Translations under genes and position numbers: made by a program
Shown: piece after piece, positions 8,968-15,628 of the stretch
How positions within the stretch are numbered: the stretch's first letter is position 1
How the letters are laid out: each line of letters opens with the position of its first letter
The notes under the pieces: generated by a model
What the model saw: only the letters and a program-made list of their open reading frames with translations
Databases searched by the model: none
What the model was told of the DNA's origin: nothing
Assembly (NCBI GenBank): GCA_900553355.1
Contig: USDK01000020.1
Coordinates: forward strand, 1 to 44,319
Origin: an uncultured Lachnospiraceae bacterium
GTDB lineage: Bacteria; Bacillota; Clostridia; Lachnospirales; Lachnospiraceae
Length of the DNA: 44,319 nucleotides
Direction: 5' to 3'

Positions 8968-9818
8968 TTTCTTTTCTCCAATGCCTTCATGATCTGATCC
9001 GCCGCCTCTTCCACCGTAGTCACGTCTGTGGTCACCGGCAGCCCATGTTCTTTCAAATCATGCATAATATAAGTCACCTGGGGGGCTGCAAGCCCCATTT
9101 TTTCCAGGTCCAGATAATGAGCAAACACCTTTTTGGGCGTATCATTATAACGCACCTGTCCGTGATCCATGACAATGATACGGTCCGCATACCTGGCGAT
9201 ATCCTCCATGCTGTGGGAAACCAGGATTACCGTCATGCCCGTAGCCTGGTGAAGATAGGCAATCTGCCCAAGAATCTCATCTCGTCCTTTTGGATCCAGT
9301 CCGGCTGTCGGCTCATCCAGCACCAGTACTCTGGGCCGCATGGCAAGGACTCCGGCGATGGCTGCCCGGCGTTTCTGGCCTCCGGAAAGCTCAAAGGGAG
9401 AAGACTTAAAATATTTTTCTTTCAGCCCTACCAGCTTCAACGCCTCTTCTGCCCTCTCTTTACATTCCTCCGGGGAAAGCCCCTGGTTCTTCGGGCCAAA
9501 GCACACATCCGTGATCACATCCACCTCAAACAACTGATACTCAGGATATTGAAATACCAGCCCCACCTGATTTCTCAGCTCCTTCATAGGATATCCTTCT
9601 TCATAGATATTCCTGCCGTCATAATACAGAGCCCCGCTGCTGGCTTTTAACAATCCATTTAGATGCTGGATCAGGGTAGATTTCCCAGACCCTGTATGAC
9701 CGATCACCCCTACAAACTCACCATCCGGGATCTCTAGGCAGACGTCCTTTAATGCATGCTTTTCATAGGCTGTTCCTTCACTGTAAATATAGTTCAAATG
9801 CTCTAGTTTGATCGACAT
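8964..9818 (-). CDS. ecfA2: energy-coupling factor transporter ATPase EcfA2
   Basis: A 284-residue ABC ATPase. Walker A GHTGSGKST, Q-loop in FQYPEYQLFE, signature LSGGQKRR, Walker B VLVLDEPTAGLDP and the switch His in VSHSMEDIARYADR are all intact. Forms the ATPase heterodimer with EcfA1 that drives vitamin or metal uptake through EcfT and an S component. It overlaps ecfA1 by 16 bases and ecfT by 4 bases. Second position and similarity favour EcfA2 over EcfA1. Confidence 0.95.
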   Translation of the reverse strand: MSIKLEHLNYIYSEGTAYEKHALKDVCLEIPDGEFVGVIGHTGSGKSTLIQHLNGLLKASSGALYYDGRNIYEEGYPMKELRNQVGLVFQYPEYQLFEVDVITDVCFGPKNQGLSPEECKERAEEALKLVGLKEKYFKSSPFELSGGQKRRAAIAGVLAMRPRVLVLDEPTAGLDPKGRDEILGQIAYLHQATGMTVILVSHSMEDIARYADRIIVMDHGQVRYNDTPKKVFAHYLDLEKMGLAAPQVTYIMHDLKEHGLPVTTDVTTVEEAADQIMKALEKRK

Positions 9819-10654
9819 AGCGCTTCTACCAACTCCTCTTTTCTCAAAATGCCTGCAGGGATATCCAGCCCCCGTTTTTTTAGCTCATCGGCAAGAATCG
9901 TCACCTGAGGCACATCCAGACGGTATTTTTTCAGAGTATCTACCTGTGAAAAAATCTCCCTCGGCGTTCCTTCCATCACCACATGCCCATGATCCATGAC
10001 AAATATTTTGTCTGCATCAATGACTTCTTCCATATAGTGAGTGATCAGGATCACCGTAACATTTTTACGACGGCGCAGCTCCTGCACCGTCTTAAGAACC
10101 TCTTTTCTTCCGCAGGGATCCAGCATAGCCGTGGGTTCATCCAGCACAATGCATTTTGGTTCCATCGCCACGACTCCGGCGATCGCCACCCTCTGCTTCT
10201 GCCCTCCGGACAGCTTATTCGGAGAATGATGACGGTACTCCAGCATTCCTACTGCTTTGAGACTTTCCTCCACTCTCTGCCAGATCTCGTCTGTCGGCAC
10301 TCCCAGATTTTCCGGTCCAAATCCCACATCCTCTTCTACCACAGTCCCGATGATCTGGTTATCCGGATTCTGGAATACCATCCCGGCCGTCTGTCTTACA
10401 TTCCACAACTCTTCCGGATCCTTTGTATCTTTCCCGTCCACCCACACGGTACCATCTGTGGGAACCAGAATCGCATCCAGATGTTTGGCAAAGGTAGACT
10501 TCCCCGAACCATTATGCCCCAGCACTGCCACAAACTGGCCTTGTCTGATATCGATATTCACGCCATCGATCGCGCGGGAGGTTCCGGTTACATTCCCTTC
10601 CTCATCACGCTTTTCATATTCATAAACAAGATCTTCTGTCTGTATGATATCCAT
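9803..10654 (-). CDS. ecfA1: energy-coupling factor transporter ATPase EcfA1
   Basis: A 283-residue ABC ATPase, first gene of the ecf operon. Walker A GHNGSGKSTFAKHLDA, Q-loop FQNPDNQIIGT, signature LSGGQKQR, Walker B CIVLDEPTAMLDP and switch His (LITHYMEEV) are intact. The N-terminal YEYEKRDEEGNVTGTSRAID insertion and FQNPDNQ motif are typical of the EcfA1 partner. The ATG at 10654 is preceded by GTGGAGGCAGAAGATCC. A sigma-A promoter lies at 10697-10725. Ribosomal genes such as rplQ, which commonly precede ecfA1, are not here; the upstream gene is a cyclophilin with its own terminator. Confidence 0.95.
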   Translation of the reverse strand: MDIIQTEDLVYEYEKRDEEGNVTGTSRAIDGVNIDIRQGQFVAVLGHNGSGKSTFAKHLDAILVPTDGTVWVDGKDTKDPEELWNVRQTAGMVFQNPDNQIIGTVVEEDVGFGPENLGVPTDEIWQRVEESLKAVGMLEYRHHSPNKLSGGQKQRVAIAGVVAMEPKCIVLDEPTAMLDPCGRKEVLKTVQELRRRKNVTVILITHYMEEVIDADKIFVMDHGHVVMEGTPREIFSQVDTLKKYRLDVPQVTILADELKKRGLDIPAGILRKEELVEALCRSN

Positions 10655-10696
10655 GGATCTTCTGCCTCCACTCTAAGTAACTTGACTATTTTCACT

Positions 10697-10725
10697 ATTG
10701 TACGTTATCCGTATCCTTTTTTCAA
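10697..10725 (-). promoter_or_regulatory. sigma-A promoter of the ecfA1-ecfA2-ecfT-truA operon
   Basis: On the minus strand TTGAAA (10725-10720) and TACAAT (10702-10697) are spaced by 17 bases, about 43 bases upstream of the ecfA1 start. Confidence 0.75.
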
Positions 10726-10755
10726 GACACAGAAAGAAAACCGGGGTCTTGCCAT

Positions 10756-10790
10756 AAAAAAAGTGCCGCCCCTAAAAGTGCGGCACCTTT
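10756..10790 (-). terminator. rho-independent terminator of the cyclophilin gene
   Basis: Stem GTGCCGC/GCGGCAC (10780-10786 with 10063-style partner at 10763-10769) followed on the minus strand by seven T (10762-10756). Located just after the cyclophilin stop codon; a TTTT run on the other side makes it partly bidirectional. Confidence 0.85.
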
Positions 10791-10809
10791 TCGTCATAAC
10801 CATGCAGTT

Positions 10810-11328
10810 CTATGCTTTTTCTGGTTCAGGATATGCTTCTCCCTGGGTATCAACTGTGACTTTTTTCATCCTCTGTTCTTCCAGAGGCCTGTCGCTGTAG
10901 TCGGTGTCTGTGCAGGCAATCTTATCTACCACATCCAGCCCTTCTATGATCTTTCCAAAGGCCGCATAAGCCCCGTCAAGATGGGGTGCATTCTCATGCA
11001 TGATAAAGAACTGGGATCCAGCTGAATCCGGGTGCATTGCCCTGGCCATAGACAGCACTCCCCTGGTGTGGGCCAGAGAATTTTCAAACCCATTCTGGGA
11101 GAATTCTCCCTTGATCTGATATCCTGGTCCCCCGGTTCCGGTTCCCTGCGGGCATCCGCCCTGGATCATAAACCCACGGATCACACGATGAAAGATCAGC
11201 CCATCATAAAACCCTTTGTTTACCAAAGAAATAAAATTATTTACAGTATTGGGGGCAATCTCCGGATAAAGCTCCGCCTTCATCACATCCCCATTTTCCA
11301 TTTCGATTGTTACGATTGGATTTGCCAT
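10810..11328 (-). CDS. cyclophilin-type peptidyl-prolyl cis-trans isomerase
   Basis: A 172-residue single-domain cyclophilin without signal peptide, so cytoplasmic. Catalyses Pro cis-trans isomerisation. Motifs typical of the family: IAPNTVNNFISLVNKGFYDG, FHRVIRGFMIQGGCPQGTG, SMARAMHPDSAGSQFFIMH (including the active-site Arg and the GSQFFI core) and GAYAAFGKIIEGLDVVD. The start ATG at 11328 follows AAAGGAGCAGAAGACT. Monocistronic: promoter at 11364-11392, terminator at 10756-10790. Confidence 0.95.
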   Translation of the reverse strand: MANPIVTIEMENGDVMKAELYPEIAPNTVNNFISLVNKGFYDGLIFHRVIRGFMIQGGCPQGTGTGGPGYQIKGEFSQNGFENSLAHTRGVLSMARAMHPDSAGSQFFIMHENAPHLDGAYAAFGKIIEGLDVVDKIACTDTDYSDRPLEEQRMKKVTVDTQGEAYPEPEKA

Positions 11329-11363
11329 AGTCTTCTGCTCCTTTATTTTCCATAGTCTTTTTT

Positions 11364-11392
11364 ATTGTAACGAATCCTTTCCCTCCCGTAAA
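11364..11392 (-). promoter_or_regulatory. sigma-A promoter of the cyclophilin gene
   Basis: On the minus strand TTTACG (11392-11387) and TACAAT (11369-11364) with 17-base spacing, about 36 bases upstream of the start codon. Confidence 0.65.
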
Positions 11393-11407
11393 GAGGTGTT
11401 CCCGATT

Positions 11408-13078
11408 TTATTCTATATTACGGAAATAGAATCCGTCAAAATCATATTTAAATACGCGATATATGAATTTTTCCGCCTTCATCGTATACTGTGCGATCAG
11501 CTCATGATCTTTGTCATACTCTCCAAAAATCCCCTGCATCCCCGAATCTACGATCGTATTGTCTCCCAGGTTCTGGACACTGCTGACATATCCGGAGTAT
11601 GGAACCTTAAACGAATCCACCAGTTCAAAGGTCCCCGCATTTTCATCCACCAGATATTTATAATAATAAGAGGTTTCCCCGTCTTTGGCAGACGTCTCCG
11701 TAAGGCCGGTCCCGCTCCAGTCAAACTCCGGCCTCGTCTCACTGATTCCGATATGATTGTCGAACATGTACAGGTAATACTGTCCGTCTGCAAGCGTCGG
11801 GTCTTCTACATAAGTGATCGTATGCTGGCCGCCCTGGATCGTAAAATCACCTTTTCTGGTAAATACCAGATTTTCATATTCCGTACCTTTCCATACTGAT
11901 TTATCCGAAATGATATAGGATATCAGCGGCTTGTCATACAGACTGTCAATCTTGATGATAGAAGAAGTCTCTCTGGAACTTAAAAGTACGGATCCATTTC
12001 CCATCCACTGGATTGTATTTATATGCATCCAGTCCAGTTCGCCGTCTGAATTTTTCTGGCACTCTTCTTTGAAACTTCCAAACAGATCTCCCAGATCCAG
12101 GACCTCTGTAACAGAGCCGCTGTTTACATCCAGCCGCAGTACGATATCCTCCACACTGTCCTGGGTAGTATCTGTAGCCAGAATCAGCATATTCCCATTA
12201 TCATCAAAAACATAATCATGGTGCAGCTTATAATTTCCAAGATCATAGACATTCGTCACCTGTCCCAACCGGTTCATCTGCGCCATCTTCGTCTCAGATA
12301 TACTGAAATACATGGAATCCTCATCAAATAAAAGACGATGACTCCGGTACCCGATGATTGGGATCTCACCTCTTAACACACCCTGATTATCGTAATAATA
12401 CATGAAGTCCAGCCCATCGCTGTCATTTCCAAGTATGGCATAAAGACCATCTTCCAGTTCTTCAGCCTCCCCTTCCATATCTGTATCCAGCATCACTTCC
12501 TCCGTACCCAGAAGATCTCCCATTTCATATACGATCTCTCTCGTATCTGTGGAGCCGTCTTCCCTGGTGAGGAAAAAGGTCACCGTATTTTCCATATCCG
12601 GGATGAGTCCAATCACCTGAAACTCATGCTCTGTTGTATAGAGGTCCTCCTCCCACACATCTTTTCGAAAATCCTCGATATCAGAATCTTTTACATGGAT
12701 ATTATAGGAAATACTGACCGGCTCTTCTGTATTAAAGTAGACGTAGAGAGACTGGCTATCTGTCCCAAAGGGATTGTACTCGATCAGCATATTGCTGTCC
12801 GTATAATCCTGAGCTGCCTTTTCTTTCTCCAGCTTCTCCGCAACAGCCTGCTGATTTTCCACGTTGTAAGTTTCTTCAATCTGCGTCTGGACCTTCTCCT
12901 GATCTTCTGTCAGGCCCGTTTTTGTCTCTACATCCATATTTCCGGATGCTTCTTCTGTCTGCACCTGATCCTGGTCCTGCCGGGTGATGCTCCTGATCTC
13001 ATCAACAACAGCGCTCCCCCCAAAAACCGCCACCAGAACCGCACATATACAAACCAATATTTTTTTCTTCACGTTCAC
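11408..13078 (-). CDS. membrane-anchored or secreted arylsulfate sulfotransferase (ASST)
   Basis: A 556-residue protein with an N-terminal hydrophobic segment (residues 7-25, ILVCICAVLVAVFGG) and no clear lipobox. Resembles PAPS-independent arylsulfate sulfotransferases, which move sulfuryl groups between phenolic compounds through a sulfo-histidine. Residues matching the E. coli AssT active site appear in order: HHD at 286-288, His352 in DWMHIN, Arg369 in LLSSRE, and His419 in GGQHT, the likely sulfated His. Residues 40-95 form an acidic, probably coiled linker, and 100-185 an N-terminal beta domain. Start is a GTG at 13078 behind GAAGAGGCAGGGC. It follows the 13139-13759 gene by 60 bases and may share its transcript. 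No DsbA/DsbL-type partner is present, unlike the proteobacterial cluster. Natural substrate unknown. Confidence 0.85.
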   Translation of the reverse strand: MNVKKKILVCICAVLVAVFGGSAVVDEIRSITRQDQDQVQTEEASGNMDVETKTGLTEDQEKVQTQIEETYNVENQQAVAEKLEKEKAAQDYTDSNMLIEYNPFGTDSQSLYVYFNTEEPVSISYNIHVKDSDIEDFRKDVWEEDLYTTEHEFQVIGLIPDMENTVTFFLTREDGSTDTREIVYEMGDLLGTEEVMLDTDMEGEAEELEDGLYAILGNDSDGLDFMYYYDNQGVLRGEIPIIGYRSHRLLFDEDSMYFSISETKMAQMNRLGQVTNVYDLGNYKLHHDYVFDDNGNMLILATDTTQDSVEDIVLRLDVNSGSVTEVLDLGDLFGSFKEECQKNSDGELDWMHINTIQWMGNGSVLLSSRETSSIIKIDSLYDKPLISYIISDKSVWKGTEYENLVFTRKGDFTIQGGQHTITYVEDPTLADGQYYLYMFDNHIGISETRPEFDWSGTGLTETSAKDGETSYYYKYLVDENAGTFELVDSFKVPYSGYVSSVQNLGDNTIVDSGMQGIFGEYDKDHELIAQYTMKAEKFIYRVFKYDFDGFYFRNIE

Positions 13079-13138
13079 GCCCTGCCTCTTCCTGTTTCTT
13101 ACAGAATATCAGGATTTTGTGTTTTTTTTATGAATTTC

Positions 13139-13759
13139 CTATCTCAGAGAATATAAAATCATCCCGCCTTTTTCAGCATATCCGGTATCCCATAGCTGAT
13201 AAAACGGAAGTTTGACTGCTTCTCCATACGTGGCTGCAGTAACGGTCATCTTTTCGCCGCTCCCTTCACAGCCGATCAAAAGAAACCAGTGCCAGATAAA
13301 ATCTTTGAACCGCTCCTCATCCTGATGCTTCAGCATCAGATAAGGAACCGGAAGTCCTTCCGTAAGCTTTCTGGCAACTGCCTCTTCTGCCTGCCCAACG
13401 GAATGGTCGCCGGAAAATTCTTCCATCCGGATCCCATAACTTTTCTTATGTTCTCTTTCCATATCCTGAATATACCTGGCCAGACCGTCCACATACCAGG
13501 CAAGCTTCCTGACTCCTCCGACTCTTGGCCGGATATAAGGCTTCATTTTCTGCCCGAACCGGACATAATCTGCCCGGTTTAAATGCTCTATATCATATGG
13601 GTAAAGTCCATTCATCCCATATTCCTTTGCATAATAAATGCAGCTGTCGCAGGCTGTGGCCGCCGCACAGCCTCCCATATACATCACCACATTCGTAAAC
13701 CACTCCTGATTTCCGCCGACACAGCCGTCAATTCCAAAGTAAGTAAGCTCTTTTTTCAT
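13139..13759 (-). CDS. conserved protein of unknown function, possible papain/C39-like fold
   Basis: A 206-residue cytoplasmic-looking protein that I do not recognise. Features: a Gly/Cys/Ala-rich stretch MGGCAAATACDSC (28-40), a segment LPVPYLMLKHQ (136-146) and HWFLLIG (157-163), ending with GGMILYSL. The order Cys (31) at a helix N-terminus, then PVPYLML, then His157 before a hydrophobic strand, resembles the layout of C39-like papain-fold peptidases (GC...A, pv.v, H.vvi.G). This is a fold guess, not an assignment; peptidase activity is not shown. No signal peptide. ATG at 13759 follows AAGGAGATCGGA. It lies 60 bases before the sulfotransferase gene in the same direction and is preceded by a strong inverted repeat at 13783-13813. 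Confidence 0.8.
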   Translation of the reverse strand: MKKELTYFGIDGCVGGNQEWFTNVVMYMGGCAAATACDSCIYYAKEYGMNGLYPYDIEHLNRADYVRFGQKMKPYIRPRVGGVRKLAWYVDGLARYIQDMEREHKKSYGIRMEEFSGDHSVGQAEEAVARKLTEGLPVPYLMLKHQDEERFKDFIWHWFLLIGCEGSGEKMTVTAATYGEAVKLPFYQLWDTGYAEKGGMILYSLR

Positions 13760-13782
13760 TCCGATCTCCTTCAGACATGCAT

Positions 13783-13813
13783 ACAGGGCAGGCCTTTAAA
13801 AGTCCTGCCCTGT
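13783..13813 (-). terminator. inverted repeat after proC (terminator-like, weak T-run)
   Basis: Perfect 10-base arms ACAGGGCAGG (13783-13792) and CCTGCCCTGT (13804-13813) with an 11-base loop, between proC and the downstream gene. There is no good T-run on the minus strand, so it may attenuate or stabilise mRNA rather than terminate fully. Confidence 0.55.
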
Positions 13814-13838
13814 CTATTATACTCGGATTTTTCATCTC

Positions 13839-14633
13839 TTACAAGCTCTTGGAAATCTCCTCACATACTTTCATTGCTTCAATGATCGCGCTTCTGAATC
13901 CACGCTCTTCCAGTACTCTGACTGCCTCGATGGTTGTTCCTGCCGGTGAACATACCATATCTTTAAGTTCTCCCGGATGTTTTCCTGTATCCAGAACCAT
14001 CTTGGCGCTGCCGAGAACTGCCTGTGCAGCAAACTGATATGCCTGTGCTCTGGGCATTCCGCCGGAAACCGCTGCATCTGCCATTGCCTCGATCATTACA
14101 AATACATAAGCCGGTGAGCTGCCGCTGACAGATACGACCACATCCATCAGTCGCTCCGGAATGATCTCTACACGGCTGAAGCTTTCCAGAAGCTTCTTCA
14201 CATAAGCCACTTCATCTTCTGACAGATAAGGATTCGGGCATGCTGCTGTCATCCCCTCTCCCACCATAGCCGGAGTATTTGGCATGGTACGTACAATTTT
14301 CACCTGCTTACCGAACTGCTCTTCCAGCCAGGAAAGTGTTTTTCCAGGTGCAATTGTGATGATGATCTGGGAATCCTTGATCTCATCTTTGATCTCCTGG
14401 ATCACATCCGCATAAAACTGAGGTTTTACAGAAAGAATGATTACTTCTGCATTCTGAGCCACTTCTTTATTATTGTCTGTCACATGGATGCCAAACTGCT
14501 TTTTAACCCGTTCTCTTCCCGGTGCAAACAGATCTGCTCCGATAATCTCATCAGCCGGGATCACTTTGTTGTTGATTACTCCTCCCATAATCGCAGAAGC
14601 CATATTACCTGTTCCGATAAATCCTAATTTCAT
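13839..14633 (-). CDS. proC: pyrroline-5-carboxylate reductase
   Basis: Last step of proline synthesis: reduces 1-pyrroline-5-carboxylate with NAD(P)H. About 264 residues. N-terminal Rossmann motif MKLGFIGTGNMASAIMGG, the ILSVKPQ segment, RTMPNTPAMVGEG, and the ProC signature region SGSSPAYVF...DAAVSGGMPRAQAYQFAAQAVLGSAKMV are present. I take the ATG at 14633 because AGGATGG lies 8 bases upstream; an in-frame ATG at 14645 has no space for a ribosome site. Divergent from a GntR regulator. Its promoter (TTGTAT-16-TATACA, 14667-14694) carries a TTGTATACAA palindrome over the -35, identical to one over the gntR promoter, so GntR control is likely. Confidence 0.96.
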   Translation of the reverse strand: MKLGFIGTGNMASAIMGGVINNKVIPADEIIGADLFAPGRERVKKQFGIHVTDNNKEVAQNAEVIILSVKPQFYADVIQEIKDEIKDSQIIITIAPGKTLSWLEEQFGKQVKIVRTMPNTPAMVGEGMTAACPNPYLSEDEVAYVKKLLESFSRVEIIPERLMDVVVSVSGSSPAYVFVMIEAMADAAVSGGMPRAQAYQFAAQAVLGSAKMVLDTGKHPGELKDMVCSPAGTTIEAVRVLEERGFRSAIIEAMKVCEEISKSL

Positions 14634-14666
14634 AGTACCTACCATCCTTTTTCTTTTTTAATTGGA

Positions 14667-14694
14667 TGTATACATTTTTATAATTTGTATACAA
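14667..14694 (-). promoter_or_regulatory. proC promoter with TTGTATACAA operator over the -35
   Basis: Minus strand: TTGTAT (14694-14689), 16-base spacer, TATACA (14672-14667). The palindrome TTGTATACAA (14685-14694) covers the -35 hexamer. The TGTATACA core is typical of GntR/FadR-family operators, and the same palindrome occurs at 14784-14799. Confidence 0.7.
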
Positions 14695-14783
14695 CTTCTT
14701 TCTGATGTGACTATAGCACTATCTGATAGAAATGTCAATTCTTTTTTTATTTTTATCTTGCGAATTTCCCGAAAAGCCGTTAT

Positions 14784-14814
14784 AATTTGTATACAAATTC
14801 ATTTTGCGTATACT
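14784..14814 (+). promoter_or_regulatory. gntR promoter with 16-bp palindromic operator over the -35
   Basis: A perfect 16-base palindrome AATTTGTATACAAATT (14784-14799) contains the -35 TTGTAT (14787-14792); after 16 bases comes the -10 TATACT (14809-14814). Expected transcription start is near 14821, which would place the structured leader (14826-14908) at the very 5' end of the mRNA. The arrangement predicts autorepression. Confidence 0.72.
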
Positions 14815-14825
14815 ATTTATATTAT

Positions 14826-14908
14826 ATGATGTTGGGGTGAGTCCCAAGGTCATTCACCTACTTATGAGCAAGCTCATGTAGGTTCAGACCTTTTGACCCT
14901 GGCATCAT
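14826..14908 (+). promoter_or_regulatory. long nested hairpin in the 5' leader of the GntR gene (unassigned structured RNA)
   Basis: Three nested helices can be drawn by hand: a 12-bp outer helix 14826-14837 with 14897-14908 (ATGATGTTGGGG with CCCTGGCATCAT, three G-U pairs); a middle 6-bp helix AAGGTC 14846-14851 with GACCTT 14887-14892; and an inner hairpin ACCTAC 14856-14861 with GTAGGT 14878-14883 capped by ATGAGC/GCTCAT (14864-14877). An alternative pairing GGTGA (14836-14840) with TCACC (14854-14858) would compete. No T-run follows, so it is not a simple terminator; the ribosome site (14927-14933) is 18 bases further on. I could not match it to a riboswitch class I know. Confidence 0.6.
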
Positions 14909-14938
14909 TATATTGAGTAAAGTTGGAAGGAGGCTTCT

Positions 14939-15598
14939 ATGGCAAGAAAATCAGTTTCCCTGACTGACCAGGCTTATCAGACCATCAAAGACAGGATCCT
15001 GGATCTTTCTTACGCCCCCGGTATGACTCTCACAGAAGCGATGCTGACGGAGGACCTGGGGATGAGCAGAAGCCCTGTGCGGGCCGCGATCCAGCTTCTC
15101 CAGGCAGAGGGGCTGCTGGTCTCAGATTATTATAAGTCGATTAAGGTAAAAGAAATTACAGATAAGGATATCCAGGACATCTATCAGCTGCGTGAGCTGC
15201 TGGAGGGCGCTGCGTTTCATCTGATCTTCACCTCCGGCCGTTATGAAGAGTATTCCTATCGGATCGAGGAAAAGGTTGTCCGGATGTGTGCCGTGGCATC
15301 GGATTCTTATGCCTGGGAAATTGCCGATACAGACATGCATATGGAGATCTTGGGTATTCTGGATAATGAAAGGATCAACCGGATTTATGAAAATAATCTT
15401 TCTGAACAGATCCGGATCGGTCAGTACTCGGTCCGCCACGGAATGCATATTCCCCGTACGAACGAACGGTTGAAAAAGATGATCCGCTATATGCGTAAAG
15501 GTGACTACGAAAAAGCCTATGAGATTCTGAGAGATGATCATTTTATGCTGGGGCGCGATTCCGCACTGAAGCGCAAAAAAGATCCGGGAAACGTTTAA
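14939..15598 (+). CDS. GntR-family (FCD-domain) transcriptional regulator
   Basis: A 219-residue FadR-subfamily regulator. The winged helix spans residues 8-75 (DQAYQTIKDRILDLSYAPGMTLTEAMLTEDLGMSRSPVRAAI is the helix-turn-helix). The FCD ligand domain (80-215) keeps metal-binding-type residues, ADTDMHMEIL (Asp, His) and the C-terminal DDHF. FCD regulators usually sense small carboxylates or amino acids; the divergent neighbour proC suggests a proline/glutamate-linked ligand, but this is inference. ATG at 14939 follows GGAAGGAGGCTTCT. Likely autoregulated through the palindrome at 14784-14799, and its mRNA begins with an unusual hairpin leader. Confidence 0.92.
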   Translation: MARKSVSLTDQAYQTIKDRILDLSYAPGMTLTEAMLTEDLGMSRSPVRAAIQLLQAEGLLVSDYYKSIKVKEITDKDIQDIYQLRELLEGAAFHLIFTSGRYEEYSYRIEEKVVRMCAVASDSYAWEIADTDMHMEILGILDNERINRIYENNLSEQIRIGQYSVRHGMHIPRTNERLKKMIRYMRKGDYEKAYEILRDDHFMLGRDSALKRKKDPGNV

Positions 15599-15619
15599 CT
15601 TACGTTTCCCGGATCTTTT
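15581..15619. terminator. bidirectional terminator between gntR and nrdD
   Basis: Perfect 14-bp stem GATCCGGGAAACGT (15581-15594) / ACGTTTCCCGGATC (15602-15615), with TTTT on the plus side and six A (T on minus) before it. The gntR stop codon lies in the loop. It serves both convergent genes. Confidence 0.92.
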
Positions 15620-15628
15620 GCAGTAAGA

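Noticed and set aside
14826..14908. Structured leader as SRP RNA, 6S RNA or a known riboswitch
   Set aside because: Conserved bases of these classes (for example GGAAG-type SRP loop, THF or ZTP cores) are not found; kept as unassigned.
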